Part shown: positions 35,574 through 44,911 of the stretch, piece after piece
Position numbering within the stretch: the stretch's first letter is position 1
Layout: each line of letters starts with the position of its first letter
From: Claveliimonas acetigenes
GTDB taxonomy: Bacteria; Bacillota; Clostridia; Lachnospirales; Lachnospiraceae
Assembly: GCF_025567385.1 (NCBI RefSeq)
Contig: NZ_JAOQJU010000005.1
Span: forward strand, 1 to 64,000
DNA: 64,000 nt
Direction: 5' to 3'
Translations under genes and position numbers: made by a program
Notes under the pieces: generated by a model
The model's input: the letters and a program-made list of their open reading frames with translations, nothing else
Databases searched by the model: none
What the model was told of the DNA's origin: nothing

Positions 35574-36866
35574 CTAACTCACTTTAAACTTAAATTTCTG
35601 AATCTCTTTCTCACTTGCCACCCGCTCAATCACCGCTCCCAGGCTCTTAAGCTTCTCTTCAAACCGCTCATACCCTCTCTGAATATAGACGATATCATCT
35701 ACGATGGTAATTCCCTCCGCCGCAAGTCCGGCAATACAGAGCGCTGCTCCCGCTCTAAGATCCGGCGCACTGACACGGGCTCCTGATAACTTGCTGACGC
35801 CTTCAATGGTAGCTGAATTTCCCTCTATCTTTGCAACACCGCCCATTCTTGCCAGCTCATCCAGATATTTGAATCGATTTTCAAATATACTTTCTGTTAC
35901 AATACTTGTCCCCTGACACAGAGATAATGTAACGCCTATCTGCGGCTGCATATCTGTCGGAAATCCCGGATAAGGAAGGGTCTTTACATGAGTGCTCCTG
36001 AGCCTTCCTTTGGATACCACCCGGACAGCATCGTCAAATTCTTCTACCTCGCATCCAATCTCATTCAATTTGGCAATAGTTGCCTCCAGATGCTTCGGAA
36101 TAACATTCATTACGGTAACATCTCCTCTGGTTGCCGCCGCGGCAAACATAAATGTACCTGCTTCAATCTGATCCGGTATGACAGAATATTCTGTCCTATG
36201 AAGTCTCTGCACACCTCGGATCTTAATCACATCGGTACCGGCGCCTCTGATATTGGCTCCCATACTGTTGAGGAAATTCGCCACATCCACTACATGTGGT
36301 TCCTTGGCAACATTTTCCATAATCGTAAGTCCATCCGCCATGGCCGCCGCCATCATCACGTTGATAGTAGCTCCCACCGTCACCACGTCAAAATAAATAT
36401 GGCTTCCTTTTAAACAATCTGCCTCCGCAATAATCTTGCCATGCTCAATGTCCACATCTGCGCCAAGTGCACGAAATCCTTTCAAATGCTGGTCAATGGG
36501 ACGGCTCCCGATATTGCATCCGCCCGGAAGCGCCACTTCGGCCTTGTTGTATTTTCCCAGCAGTGCTCCCAGCAAATAGTAAGATGCGCGGATCTTCTTA
36601 ATATAATCATACTCTATATCAAAATCATGAATACCTTTTCCATTAATCCTTACCGTATGCCGATCGATACGGTATACATCTGCTCCGATTCCGGCAATCG
36701 CATCCAACATCACATTAATATCATTCACATCCGGAAGATTTTCTATCAGTACCGGCTCATCCGTCATAATCGCCGCTGCAAGAATTGCCAGAGCCGCATT
36801 TTTCGCTCCTCCTATCTCAACTTCACCGACAAGCGGATTCCCACCCTTTATAATATATTGTTCCAT
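35574..36866 (-). CDS. murA: UDP-N-acetylglucosamine 1-carboxyvinyltransferase
   Basis: The 430-aa EPSP-synthase-fold enzyme catalyses the first committed step of peptidoglycan synthesis, adding enolpyruvate to UDP-GlcNAc. The catalytic cysteine lies in LPGGCNIGSRPIDQHLKGF, the residue alkylated by fosfomycin (Cys present, so susceptible type). Other signatures are GGAKNAALAILAAAIMTDEPV, EVAGTFMFAAAATRGDV-like IEAGTFMFAAAATRGDV, and PYPGFPTDMQPQ. It is a single-gene unit with its own promoter and terminator. Confidence 0.96.
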   Translation of the reverse strand: MEQYIIKGGNPLVGEVEIGGAKNAALAILAAAIMTDEPVLIENLPDVNDINVMLDAIAGIGADVYRIDRHTVRINGKGIHDFDIEYDYIKKIRASYYLLGALLGKYNKAEVALPGGCNIGSRPIDQHLKGFRALGADVDIEHGKIIAEADCLKGSHIYFDVVTVGATINVMMAAAMADGLTIMENVAKEPHVVDVANFLNSMGANIRGAGTDVIKIRGVQRLHRTEYSVIPDQIEAGTFMFAAAATRGDVTVMNVIPKHLEATIAKLNEIGCEVEEFDDAVRVVSKGRLRSTHVKTLPYPGFPTDMQPQIGVTLSLCQGTSIVTESIFENRFKYLDELARMGGVAKIEGNSATIEGVSKLSGARVSAPDLRAGAALCIAGLAAEGITIVDDIVYIQRGYERFEEKLKSLGAVIERVASEKEIQKFKFKVS

Positions 36867-36933
36867 ACTGCACCTCGATTATTTCGATTACTCTCAAACA
36901 TCACAAATACTCAACCTAAGTAAATCACCAGTC

Positions 36934-36962
36934 ATTATACCAGTAATTTACCCGTTTGTAAA
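36934..36962 (-). promoter_or_regulatory. Sigma-A promoter of murA
   Basis: Minus-strand TTTACA (36962-36957), 17-bp spacer, TATAAT (36939-36934), about 68 bp upstream of the murA ATG. Confidence 0.75.
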
Positions 36963-37020
36963 ACATTTTTTATCTTATCGTAAGATTTCTGTAACATTTC
37001 CCAGTTCCGGAAGCAAATCG

Positions 37021-37521
37021 CTATCTGCTTTCCAGCGCTTCCAACACTTTATCAATAGTTTGCGCTAATGTCAACCCATCTTCGCAAATTGTAATATCTG
37101 CATATTTTTCAAAAAGTGCTGTACGCTCATCATATAGATCCTTCAGAGTCTGCCCTTCCTTCAGCACGACTCCTCTTTGCCTGGCGTCGCCAATCCTCTC
37201 ACTTATTGTTTGAAAAGAGACCTGCAAATATACCACCGTTCCGATTTCTTTAAAATGTTTCATGGCATTTTTACAGTATATGGCACTGCCTCCCGGTGAA
37301 ATGATGGCATGTTCCGCTTCTACTGAGGCATTCACGCTGTCCTCAATGGCGAGAAATCCATCAATTCCCTTTTCTGCAATAATATCTTTTAATAATCGAT
37401 TTTCCTGTTTTTGGATTAAAAGATCCGTATCTACAAATTCATACCCCATACGCTTTGCCGCCACAACACCTATTGTGCTCTTCCCCGCAGACGGCATTCC
37501 GATAAAAATGATATTATCCAT
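37021..37521 (-). CDS. aroK: Shikimate kinase
   Basis: The 166-aa P-loop kinase phosphorylates shikimate in aromatic amino-acid synthesis. Walker A is IFIGMPSAGKSTIG, the shikimate-binding FVDTDLLIQ and the GGSAIYCKNAMKHFKE glycine motif are present, and the lid region has SERIGDARQRGVVL. The start MDNIIFIGM has GAGGAGGAACC upstream. No other aro gene is adjacent, so the assignment rests on motifs; related small kinases share this fold. Confidence 0.85.
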   Translation of the reverse strand: MDNIIFIGMPSAGKSTIGVVAAKRMGYEFVDTDLLIQKQENRLLKDIIAEKGIDGFLAIEDSVNASVEAEHAIISPGGSAIYCKNAMKHFKEIGTVVYLQVSFQTISERIGDARQRGVVLKEGQTLKDLYDERTALFEKYADITICEDGLTLAQTIDKVLEALESR

Positions 37522-37616
37522 ACTCCTGGTTCCTCCTCTTTTGTTCCGGCCGGCTGTCTGACTGCAGTCCGGCCGTCCTCGCAAACAGTATAGCACAAAA
37601 TGTCGAAAAAAGGGAT

Positions 37617-37994
37617 TTATTTTGACATATTTATTCCCTGGAAATACTTTTTCCCGTATTTTCTCCTGTCACTCCTGCGCTTATACACCTCCTGGTACAT
37701 CATAACCTGTATCAGATCCCGCAGCCATTCACCCGGATTTTCTTCCTTTTCCTTCGCCCTGTCATAGATTCTTTTTCCCATCAGGTTAAGCTGAAGCTGA
37801 TCGGGATATTCATCATAAATCATACTGCAGTCATATTCCATGCGGTCGCATTCGTCTTCAATATATGGAAGAAGCCGCCGGGCTGTCTCCGGGTAAAGAC
37901 TCTTCATATATTCAAAATCCCTGCGGTCAATCCGCTCGTCATCATACAAAAGAGGCATTGGGTACGCCATGTAATAAGGCAGTTTTGTATCCAT
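37617..37994 (-). CDS. Conserved hypothetical protein
   Basis: This 125-aa soluble protein starts MDTKLPYYMAYPMPLLYDDER (ribosome site CAGGAGTG). It is rich in Tyr, Asp, Glu and Arg: RRDFEYMKSLYPETARRLLPYIEDECDRMEYDCSMIYDEYPDQ, with a basic C-terminus (YKRRSDRRKYGKKYF). It looks like a short all-helical protein often found in Lachnospiraceae; I know of no function. The stop lies about 95 bases before the shikimate kinase start. Confidence 0.6.
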   Translation of the reverse strand: MDTKLPYYMAYPMPLLYDDERIDRRDFEYMKSLYPETARRLLPYIEDECDRMEYDCSMIYDEYPDQLQLNLMGKRIYDRAKEKEENPGEWLRDLIQVMMYQEVYKRRSDRRKYGKKYFQGINMSK

Positions 37995-38054
37995 TGGCAC
38001 ACACTCCTGGAAATTATACTTCTGCAATCAGTATATGCAGTGAGCGGAAATATG

Positions 38055-38945
38055 CTATTTTTGCTTATAAATTTCTTTCAAATTGTCAATAGCCATTGTA
38101 ACATCAAGAGTATGAAAGCCAAGCCAACATTCACGCATTGTTTTAGCATCAGCCATTTTATATATTTCATGACTTTTTTCACCCGTGTAATAATGCCAAT
38201 AACGGTAGATATACCCTATCCAGTACATTATTTCCGAAGAATACGTTGTACCAGCCTTTCTGAGTCCCCTGACTTCATCATTCAATTCATCAAGAATATA
38301 TTCCTCGCCCGCCCATTGCAAGCGATCATAGACGTCATCAAGGGCGGCAGCAGTTCTGCTGTTCATAAAAGCTTCTATAAATGCCGGACAATCTAATCCA
38401 TTTGTCAGAGCAAGTTCAAAGAACCGACCCTTCCGACGATATTTTCTGCAAATTTCCTCTGCCATTGCAACGCCTTTTGAACGGTTGGCCTCACTTTCTT
38501 GTTTTAGTTTATCCCGATCCTTCTCGCTAAGTACCTGCTCATCAAGGATTTTTATTTTTTTGCAAGCCTTTTCTGTTAAAGCCACATATTGCTTACCAAG
38601 CTTTAATGCTGAAAGACTATGAATCAGTGCCATATCCGTAATTTCTCCATTAAAAAAGCGATCCAGGACAACAAACATCCTGTCATTGGCAATATATCCA
38701 ATAATCATGTCGCCCCAATCTAATCCCACTTCTACATCAAGAATTTTAAGATCAGATAAATCGACACTTAACGTATACATTTTGGCATTCGGATAATTGC
38801 AAATTAAAGTAAGTGGCTGCGTTCGGTCAGTTCCCATATAAAATCCTTTTCCAAAATCACAGCGTTCCCGGCTTATAGGGGCAATCGCACCACAAATCCC
38901 TGATTTTGAACCATGATAAAGCGTTACAATTTCATTGGTTTCCAT
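38055..38945 (-). CDS. DUF3990 domain protein (ADP-ribosyltransferase-like fold suspected)
   Basis: The 296-aa protein starts METNEIVTLYHGSKSG (AAGGAGG upstream). The N-terminal ~150 residues fit DUF3990: TLYHGSKSGI, the CDFGKGFYMGTDRTQPLTLIC box and YTLSVDLSDLKILDVE, a layout reminiscent of the R-S-E-type NAD-binding cleft of ADP-ribosyltransferase-like proteins. The C-terminal ~130 residues are a separate helical part (RTAAALDDVYDRLQWAGEEYILDEL, MYWIGYIYRYWHYYTGEKSHEIYKM). It stands alone; no antitoxin-like neighbour is evident. Function unknown; enzymatic activity is speculation. Confidence 0.65.
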   Translation of the reverse strand: METNEIVTLYHGSKSGICGAIAPISRERCDFGKGFYMGTDRTQPLTLICNYPNAKMYTLSVDLSDLKILDVEVGLDWGDMIIGYIANDRMFVVLDRFFNGEITDMALIHSLSALKLGKQYVALTEKACKKIKILDEQVLSEKDRDKLKQESEANRSKGVAMAEEICRKYRRKGRFFELALTNGLDCPAFIEAFMNSRTAAALDDVYDRLQWAGEEYILDELNDEVRGLRKAGTTYSSEIMYWIGYIYRYWHYYTGEKSHEIYKMADAKTMRECWLGFHTLDVTMAIDNLKEIYKQK

Positions 38946-39022
38946 AGTAACCTCCTTGAGTCGCAGTATACAGTATAACATTTGAACATTTAAATCATAA
39001 CATATGAGATACCTGAATACAA

Positions 39023-39061
39023 TAAAAAGCAGCGTAACCGCCTTTCGGAGATTACGCCGCT
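39023..39061 (-). terminator. Rho-independent terminator of the V-ATPase operon
   Basis: Minus strand: AGCGGCGTAATC pairs with GGTTACGCTGCT around a CTCCGAAAGGC apical region, followed by five T. It lies about 25 bases beyond the subunit D stop codon. Confidence 0.8.
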
Positions 39062-39085
39062 TCTTTAAAATTACATCTTCAATTT

Positions 39086-39745
39086 TTACGCTCTCTCGCT
39101 GTAATGATGAGCTTCTTCCAGCATCATATCCTTAACTTTCATCAGTCGGATCTGTGAGCTTCTTTCATTCTCATCCAGTTTCATCGTAATATATTTAATC
39201 GTCTCCTGCGCTTCCGGAATCGTCACATGTTCCAACGCATTTACACGGCGCCTGGTCTTCTCAATCTCAGCCGCCATAAGCTGACACGCTTTTTCTGTTT
39301 CCGCAAGCTTCAGCATATCCGGCAGAATATCCGCCAGGGACTTCACCGCGCCATCCAGGTCACTGGAGGTAAAGGCGAATCCATAAGAATAAATATCATT
39401 TGCATCCGCTGTCCTGGTCTTAGTCTGGAAAACCGGGACGTCTACGCTCATAACATTCCGCTGTCCTACCTCCAGGCTTACCTCCTGTTTCGGCGCCATC
39501 AATGCGGTGTTCAGTGTAGCCGCATCCATACCGGCTTTTGCAATGACAAAATTCTTATTTGCCGAAGAAATTCCGGCTTCTACCTTCTGCCGAAGCGCCA
39601 TATTCTCCCGAACCAGTTCCAGGAACTGACGCATCAGCTCATCCCGCTTATCTTTCAAAAGCTTATGGCCCTTTCTTGCGGTAGCCAGTTTCTTCTTCGT
39701 CCGGGTAAGCTCCATACGGGTAGGAGTAATCTGCTTAGACGCCAT
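39086..39745 (-). CDS. ntpD: V/A-type ATPase subunit D (central rotor stalk)
   Basis: The 219-aa protein has the two long antiparallel helices of subunit D: N-terminal PTRMELTRTKKKLATARKGHKLLKDKRDELMRQF and C-terminal EIEKTRRRVNALEHVTIPEAQETIKYITMKLDENERSS. It forms the axle that turns within the A3B3 head. Last gene of the operon, ending just before the terminator. Confidence 0.95.
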   Translation of the reverse strand: MASKQITPTRMELTRTKKKLATARKGHKLLKDKRDELMRQFLELVRENMALRQKVEAGISSANKNFVIAKAGMDAATLNTALMAPKQEVSLEVGQRNVMSVDVPVFQTKTRTADANDIYSYGFAFTSSDLDGAVKSLADILPDMLKLAETEKACQLMAAEIEKTRRRVNALEHVTIPEAQETIKYITMKLDENERSSQIRLMKVKDMMLEEAHHYSERA

Positions 39746-39790
39746 TGCCGCACCTCCTTATCATAAATTTTCTATACATCTGCGCACGGC

Positions 39791-41164
39791 TTACTGCTTT
39801 CCGTAGTACATATCCAGGTACTTATCATCGATACGTTTCAGTTCTGCTCTCGGAAGCATAGACAGCAGTTTCCAGCCAATTTCCAGTGTTTCCTCGATGG
39901 AACGATCCGTATTGTACCCCTGGGATACGTATTCTTTTTCGAATGCATCTGCAAATTTTGCATAGAGAAGGTCGATATCTGTAAGGGCAGCTTCTCCAAG
40001 AATAGTCATCAGTTCTTTTGCGTCTTTACCACGGGAATATGCGGCAAATAACTGGTTCATGGTATTGGCATGGTCGGCTCTTGTCTTTCCTTCTCCAATA
40101 CCTTTATCTTTCAATCGTGACAGAGACGGCAGTACGTCAATCGGAGGCTGCAGTCCTTTCCGGTACAATTCACGGCTTAAGATTACCTGTCCTTCGGTAA
40201 TGTATCCGGTAAGGTCAGGAATCGGATGGGTCTTGTCATCCTCCGGCATGGTAAGAATCGGAATCATAGTGATACTTCCGCTCTTTCCTCTCTGCCGTCC
40301 GGCTCTTTCATACAGACTGGCAAGGTCTGTGTACATATATCCCGGATAACCGCGGCGTCCCGGGACCTCCTTGCGGGCTGCCGACACCTCACGGAGCGCA
40401 TCTGCGTAGTTTGTAATATCCGTCAGGATAACCAATACATGCATATCCTTCTCAAACGCCAGATATTCTGCTGCTGTCAGCGCCATACGCGGTGTGGAAA
40501 TACGCTCAACCGCCGGGTCATTTGCCAGGTTAATGAACAGCACCGTCCTGTCGATAGCCCCTGTCTCCTTGAAGGACTCAATGAAGAAGTTGGATTCCTC
40601 AAAGGTAATACCCATTGCGGCAAATACAACGGCAAAGTTCTCGTCTGTTCCACGCACCTTCGCCTGTCTCGCAATCTGCGCTGCAAGCTGTGAATGCGGC
40701 AGACCGGAGCAGGAGAAAATCGGGAGCTTCTGTCCACGGACCAGGGTATTCAGGCCGTCAATGGCCGACACACCTGTCTGGATAAATTCCTCCGGGTACA
40801 CTCTTGCCGCCGGATTCATCGGCAGGCCGTTAATATCTCTTCTTTCCTCCGGCAGGATTTCCGGCCCGTCGTCAATCGGACTTCCCAGACCGTCGAAGAC
40901 ACGTCCCAGCATATCGCCGGATACGCCAAGCTCCATGCTCCTTCCCAGGAAACGGATCTTGCTGTTGCTCAGATTGATACCGCTGGCATTCTCGAAGAGC
41001 TGTACAACCACGTTATCCCCGTCTACTTCCAGTACCTTGCAGCGGCGTTTCTCACCGCTGGCAAGCTCAATCTCGCCAAGCTCGTCATATTTGACATCCT
41101 CCACGCCTTTTACCATCATCAGCGGTCCGGCAACTTCCTGTATGGTTCTATATTCTTTTGGCAT
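39791..41164 (-). CDS. ntpB: V/A-type ATPase subunit B (non-catalytic head subunit)
   Basis: The 457-aa protein has the RecA-like B-subunit core with the degenerate nucleotide loop FSCSGLPHSQLAAQIARQA (no Walker lysine), LNTLVRGQKLPIF, VLVILTDITNYADALREVSAARKEVPGRRGYPGYMYTDLAS and a C-terminal helical domain. Alternates with subunit A in the catalytic head. It starts two bases after the subunit A stop. Confidence 0.97.
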   Translation of the reverse strand: MPKEYRTIQEVAGPLMMVKGVEDVKYDELGEIELASGEKRRCKVLEVDGDNVVVQLFENASGINLSNSKIRFLGRSMELGVSGDMLGRVFDGLGSPIDDGPEILPEERRDINGLPMNPAARVYPEEFIQTGVSAIDGLNTLVRGQKLPIFSCSGLPHSQLAAQIARQAKVRGTDENFAVVFAAMGITFEESNFFIESFKETGAIDRTVLFINLANDPAVERISTPRMALTAAEYLAFEKDMHVLVILTDITNYADALREVSAARKEVPGRRGYPGYMYTDLASLYERAGRQRGKSGSITMIPILTMPEDDKTHPIPDLTGYITEGQVILSRELYRKGLQPPIDVLPSLSRLKDKGIGEGKTRADHANTMNQLFAAYSRGKDAKELMTILGEAALTDIDLLYAKFADAFEKEYVSQGYNTDRSIEETLEIGWKLLSMLPRAELKRIDDKYLDMYYGKQ

Positions 41165-41166
41165 AA

Positions 41167-42933
41167 TTAGAAGTCCTCCTTCCCGAACGAACCTGCAATC
41201 TCTGCATGCAATTCACCCATAATCTTCTCATACTCTGTCTCAATATTTTCTGCCAGTGTATATTTATAACGTCCGATTCTTTCTCTTACCGCCATTCCAA
41301 GCAATTTCTGAAGAGACGCGCCCTTCGCCAATGCTTCCGATGACAGCTCATAAAAAGCAATTACCAATTTCATCATCAGATATTGTTTACGCAGCGGCGT
41401 ATAGGTATCTACTTCATGGAAAGAGTTCTGGTGCAGGAAGTCCTCGCGGATAGAACGGGCTGCTTCCATCTTCAGCCGTTCTGTCGGGGACAGTGCGTCC
41501 ATACCTACCATCTTAACAATTTCTTCCAGTTCTGCTTCTTCCTGCAAAAGGCTCATCATCTTCTGACGATCTTCCATCCAGTCCGGAGCGACTTCACTGT
41601 TGAACCAGCCCTGCATATTATCTACATATAATGAATAACTAGTCAGCCAGTTAATTGCAGGGAAATGTCTCTTATACGCCAAAGATGCGTCCAGTCCCCA
41701 GAATACCTTAACAATACGCAAAGTTGCCTGGGATACCGGCTCGGAAATATCACCGCCCGGAGGAGATACGGCTCCGATTACAGAAAGCGCTCCCTCTCTT
41801 CCGTCTTTTCCCAGGGAGATTACATGACCTGCGCGTTCATAGAACTCTGCAAGACGTGATCCCAAATATGCCGGATATCCTTCTTCACCGGGCATCTCTT
41901 CCAAACGTCCTGACATCTCACGGAGAGACTCCGCCCATCTTGAAGTAGAATCTGCCATAAGCGCTACGGAATATCCCATATCACGGAAATACTCTGCAAT
42001 CGTAATACCTGTATAGATGGATGCTTCACGGGCAGCGAAAGGCATATCGGAAGTATTTGCAATCAGAACCGTACGCTCCATAAGAGAACGTCCCGTCTTC
42101 GGGTCTTTCAGTTCCGGAAATTCATTCAGAACGTCTGTCATCTCATTTCCACGCTCACCGCATCCGATATAAACTACAATATCAGCCTCAGCCCACTTGG
42201 CAAGCTGATGCTGGATAACCGTCTTGCCGCTTCCGAATGGTCCCGGAACCGCAGCCACGCCTCCCTTTGCAATCGGGAAGAATGTGTCGATTACTCTCTG
42301 TCCTGTCACAAGCGGTTTCTCCGGCGGAAGCTTCTTTACATAAGGGCGTCCTTTACGGACCGGCCACTTCTGCATCATGGTAAGCTCTTTTACTCCGTCC
42401 GCAGTCTCCACCACTACCACAACATCTTCTACCGTAAATTCCCCGGCTTTAATTTTCTTTACTTTTCCTTTCACTCCATAGGGAACCATAATCTTCTGCT
42501 GAACAACAGGCGTCTCCTGAACCGTTCCCAGCACATCTCCGGCTTCCACCTCGTCTCCGGCTTTTGCCACTGGAACAAATTCCCATTTCTTATCTCTCTT
42601 TAAGGATGCAACCTCCACGCCACGCTTCAGGTTATTTCCTGAAACTCTCATAATATCATCAAGCGGACGCTGAATACCATCATAAATACTTGCAATCAGA
42701 CCAGGCCCCAGCTCAACAGACATGGGGGAACCTGTAGACACAACCGGTTCGCCCGGCCCCAGGCCGGAGGTTTCCTCATATACCTGAATAGACGCCTCGT
42801 CCCCGTGCATCTCGATGATTTCCCCAATCAAACGCTGATCGCTTACACGTACAACGTCGGACATGTTTGCATCACGCATACCGGACGCGATAACCAGCGG
42901 TCCCGCTACTTTTTTAATCGTACCTGTACTCAT
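41167..42933 (-). CDS. ntpA: V/A-type ATPase catalytic subunit A
   Basis: The 588-aa catalytic subunit has Walker A GPFGSGKTVIQHQLAKW, the A-subunit-specific ~90-residue bulge domain (about residues 110-200), YIGCGERGNEMTDVL, MADSTSRWAESLREMSGRLEEMPGEEGYPAYL and SLYVDNMQGWFN. It hydrolyses or makes ATP coupled to ion flow through the K ring. Confidence 0.97.
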   Translation of the reverse strand: MSTGTIKKVAGPLVIASGMRDANMSDVVRVSDQRLIGEIIEMHGDEASIQVYEETSGLGPGEPVVSTGSPMSVELGPGLIASIYDGIQRPLDDIMRVSGNNLKRGVEVASLKRDKKWEFVPVAKAGDEVEAGDVLGTVQETPVVQQKIMVPYGVKGKVKKIKAGEFTVEDVVVVVETADGVKELTMMQKWPVRKGRPYVKKLPPEKPLVTGQRVIDTFFPIAKGGVAAVPGPFGSGKTVIQHQLAKWAEADIVVYIGCGERGNEMTDVLNEFPELKDPKTGRSLMERTVLIANTSDMPFAAREASIYTGITIAEYFRDMGYSVALMADSTSRWAESLREMSGRLEEMPGEEGYPAYLGSRLAEFYERAGHVISLGKDGREGALSVIGAVSPPGGDISEPVSQATLRIVKVFWGLDASLAYKRHFPAINWLTSYSLYVDNMQGWFNSEVAPDWMEDRQKMMSLLQEEAELEEIVKMVGMDALSPTERLKMEAARSIREDFLHQNSFHEVDTYTPLRKQYLMMKLVIAFYELSSEALAKGASLQKLLGMAVRERIGRYKYTLAENIETEYEKIMGELHAEIAGSFGKEDF

Positions 42934-42954
42934 AACGAACGAATCACCTCTTTC

Positions 42955-43272
42955 TTAATTTCCAAATAAAATATCAGAACCAACTGCTACTTCCACCGAT
43001 TTCTTAACACTCGCCACTCCGGCTCCGGTATTGCCCGCAATTCCCGGAATCTGAATAATCGCCGGTGTCACCTGTCCCTGATATCTCTCAATTTCATGTT
43101 GTAAATCTGCCGCCCAGCTCTCCGTGATATAGATAATCCCATATTCACCTTCTGCAAGCCTGCGCAGCGTTTCTCCGGCCTCCTCGTGGGTATTTACAGG
43201 AAATGTGTCCAGCCCCAGCGCAGCGAAGCCATAAATACTATCGTAATCGCCTACTACCGCAATCCTATACAT
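42955..43272 (-). CDS. ntpG: V/A-type ATPase subunit F (rotor)
   Basis: The 105-aa Rossmann-like protein starts MYRIAVVGDYDSIYGFAALGLDTFP, the standard subunit F N-terminus, with YGIIYITESWAADLQ and TPAIIQIPGIAG. It binds subunit D in the central stalk. The start overlaps the subunit C stop by 8 bases. Confidence 0.93.
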   Translation of the reverse strand: MYRIAVVGDYDSIYGFAALGLDTFPVNTHEEAGETLRRLAEGEYGIIYITESWAADLQHEIERYQGQVTPAIIQIPGIAGNTGAGVASVKKSVEVAVGSDILFGN

Positions 43273-44233
43273 ACATTTCCCTTACCCTTTCCCGGATGGA
43301 ATCATCCGGCAGGTTATTTAATTTACCTGAAAGTATGATTCGTACCGTTTTAATCTCATTCTGTCTTGCTAATACATAGGCCACCACGGGACCTATGGTA
43401 AATGCTTCATATTTCTGCGGACTGATTGTCTGAATAATCCGGTTGTCACACCACCGTTCAAAAGCAGAAGGCGACTCAGCAAGCGCATCTGCGCCCTCTG
43501 CATAGACCGTTTCCGACAAATACTCCCGGATCGTATCCATTCCGCCAAGCGCCGCTTTGGCAAGCCGGTCAACATTGATGCTGCCGCATTCAGCCATAGC
43601 ACGCTTCATAAACTCCAAAGATTTCGCGGTTTTCTGCGACCTAACGGCAATCTTAATGTCTGCGACCGCAACCGTGGACTCGGCATAATCACGGATAATA
43701 GCATCCTTTGCCTCTTCCCCCGCCTGATGGATTACAGTAAGCGCCGCCTTATCGATAATCACATCGCACAATTGACCGTCTCTCGTGTGAAGCAGTGTGT
43801 CATATGCTTCGCCTGCCGCCTCCCGCATATTGGGCGGAAGACGTCCAAAGTCTTTTTCTCTTACAATCTCCAGCATTTCTTTTCCCGGAATACTTACATC
43901 TTCATAGAAAATGTGGGGAGTCGTCTCTTCCGTACACACTTCTTTAATCGCAGCCTTCAGGTTATGGAAAAGCTTCGGGTAAGAAAGCACGTCGAACTTC
44001 TCCATATCAATGGACAGTTCTTCCACTATCTCCCAGATTTTCTCTTCCTCTCTGGCAAGCATAGCTTCTGCCTCCGGGTTCGTCTCTCCATCACCCCATC
44101 CACGCTCAGCCAAAAACTGCAGACATTGTTCGTAGGTCTGGCAAGCCATCAGCTGGTCAATGGTCGCATTGGAGAACAGCGAAACCTCCAGAGCACGTAT
44201 GCGCGCAACCGCGTAGGTATATTGTTCACTCAT
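43265..44233 (-). CDS. ntpC: V/A-type ATPase subunit C (rotor-to-ring adaptor)
   Basis: The 322-aa all-helical protein of the subunit C/d family starts YTYAVARIRALEVSLFSNATIDQLMACQTYEQCLQFLAERGWG. The C-terminal EAFTIGPVVAYVLARQNEIKTVRIILSGKLNNLP is typical. It seats the central stalk on the K ring. Ordered between subunits E and F as in Enterococcus ntp operons. Confidence 0.93.
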   Translation of the reverse strand: MSEQYTYAVARIRALEVSLFSNATIDQLMACQTYEQCLQFLAERGWGDGETNPEAEAMLAREEEKIWEIVEELSIDMEKFDVLSYPKLFHNLKAAIKEVCTEETTPHIFYEDVSIPGKEMLEIVREKDFGRLPPNMREAAGEAYDTLLHTRDGQLCDVIIDKAALTVIHQAGEEAKDAIIRDYAESTVAVADIKIAVRSQKTAKSLEFMKRAMAECGSINVDRLAKAALGGMDTIREYLSETVYAEGADALAESPSAFERWCDNRIIQTISPQKYEAFTIGPVVAYVLARQNEIKTVRIILSGKLNNLPDDSIRERVREMYV

Positions 44234-44252
44234 TCTACTCCTCCATTACACT

Positions 44253-44846
44253 CTACGAAAACAGCAGCCGATGAGCCTCGTCCGACAGTTCATCTCTTTT
44301 TGCGTCAAACATTGCTCTTAAGGTACAGTTTTCTTCGATACCGCCATAAGCAAGGACAAACCCGCCTTCTATCCCTTTTTCCTGACTGCAGATCTTAAGG
44401 CTTCCGCCTTTTGCCTTCGCAATCTTCTCAATCTCCGCGCGGCAGTCCGCAGGCATCCTGTTAACGTCCGCCTGTGAAAAATAAATTTCTCCCGCCTGCG
44501 CAAGCACATACTTATCGAGTATTTTCATCATCATGGCAAAATAATCGGCCGTTTCCATTGCTTTCAGTTTCTCATAGGCTTTGTTCAGAACCTCCGCAAT
44601 CACTTCCTGCTTTGCAGACAGGACTCTGGTTCTTCTCTGCAAATCAATAGAAGATGCGATACGCTCCGTATAATTTGCCACGTCCGCCTCTGATTTTTGG
44701 GAGATGCCGGCGGCAGTCTTCGCCGCTTCTGCTTTCGCTGCCTCAAGGATTTCCTGCGCCTGATTCTCTGCATCCGATACCTTCGCCTCTGCAAGCGATT
44801 TTGCCTCATCCAGAATCTGGTTTTTCATTTTCTCTAATCCAGTCAT
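44253..44846 (-). CDS. ntpE: V/A-type ATPase subunit E (peripheral stalk)
   Basis: The 197-aa protein has an Ala/Glu/Lys-rich N-terminal helix (about residues 1-90, ILDEAKSLAEAKVSDAENQAQEILEAAKAEAAK) that coils with the short stalk subunit. A globular C-terminal domain (GGSLKICSQEKGIEGGFVLAYGGIEENCTLRAMFDAKRDEL) binds subunit B. Confidence 0.92.
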   Translation of the reverse strand: MTGLEKMKNQILDEAKSLAEAKVSDAENQAQEILEAAKAEAAKTAAGISQKSEADVANYTERIASSIDLQRRTRVLSAKQEVIAEVLNKAYEKLKAMETADYFAMMMKILDKYVLAQAGEIYFSQADVNRMPADCRAEIEKIAKAKGGSLKICSQEKGIEGGFVLAYGGIEENCTLRAMFDAKRDELSDEAHRLLFS

Positions 44847-44911
44847 TCTCAGCTCTCCTTTTTCCTTTCTTCTCTTACTCTTCTACCCATCTTTGTGCCA
44901 GCCTAAACAGC

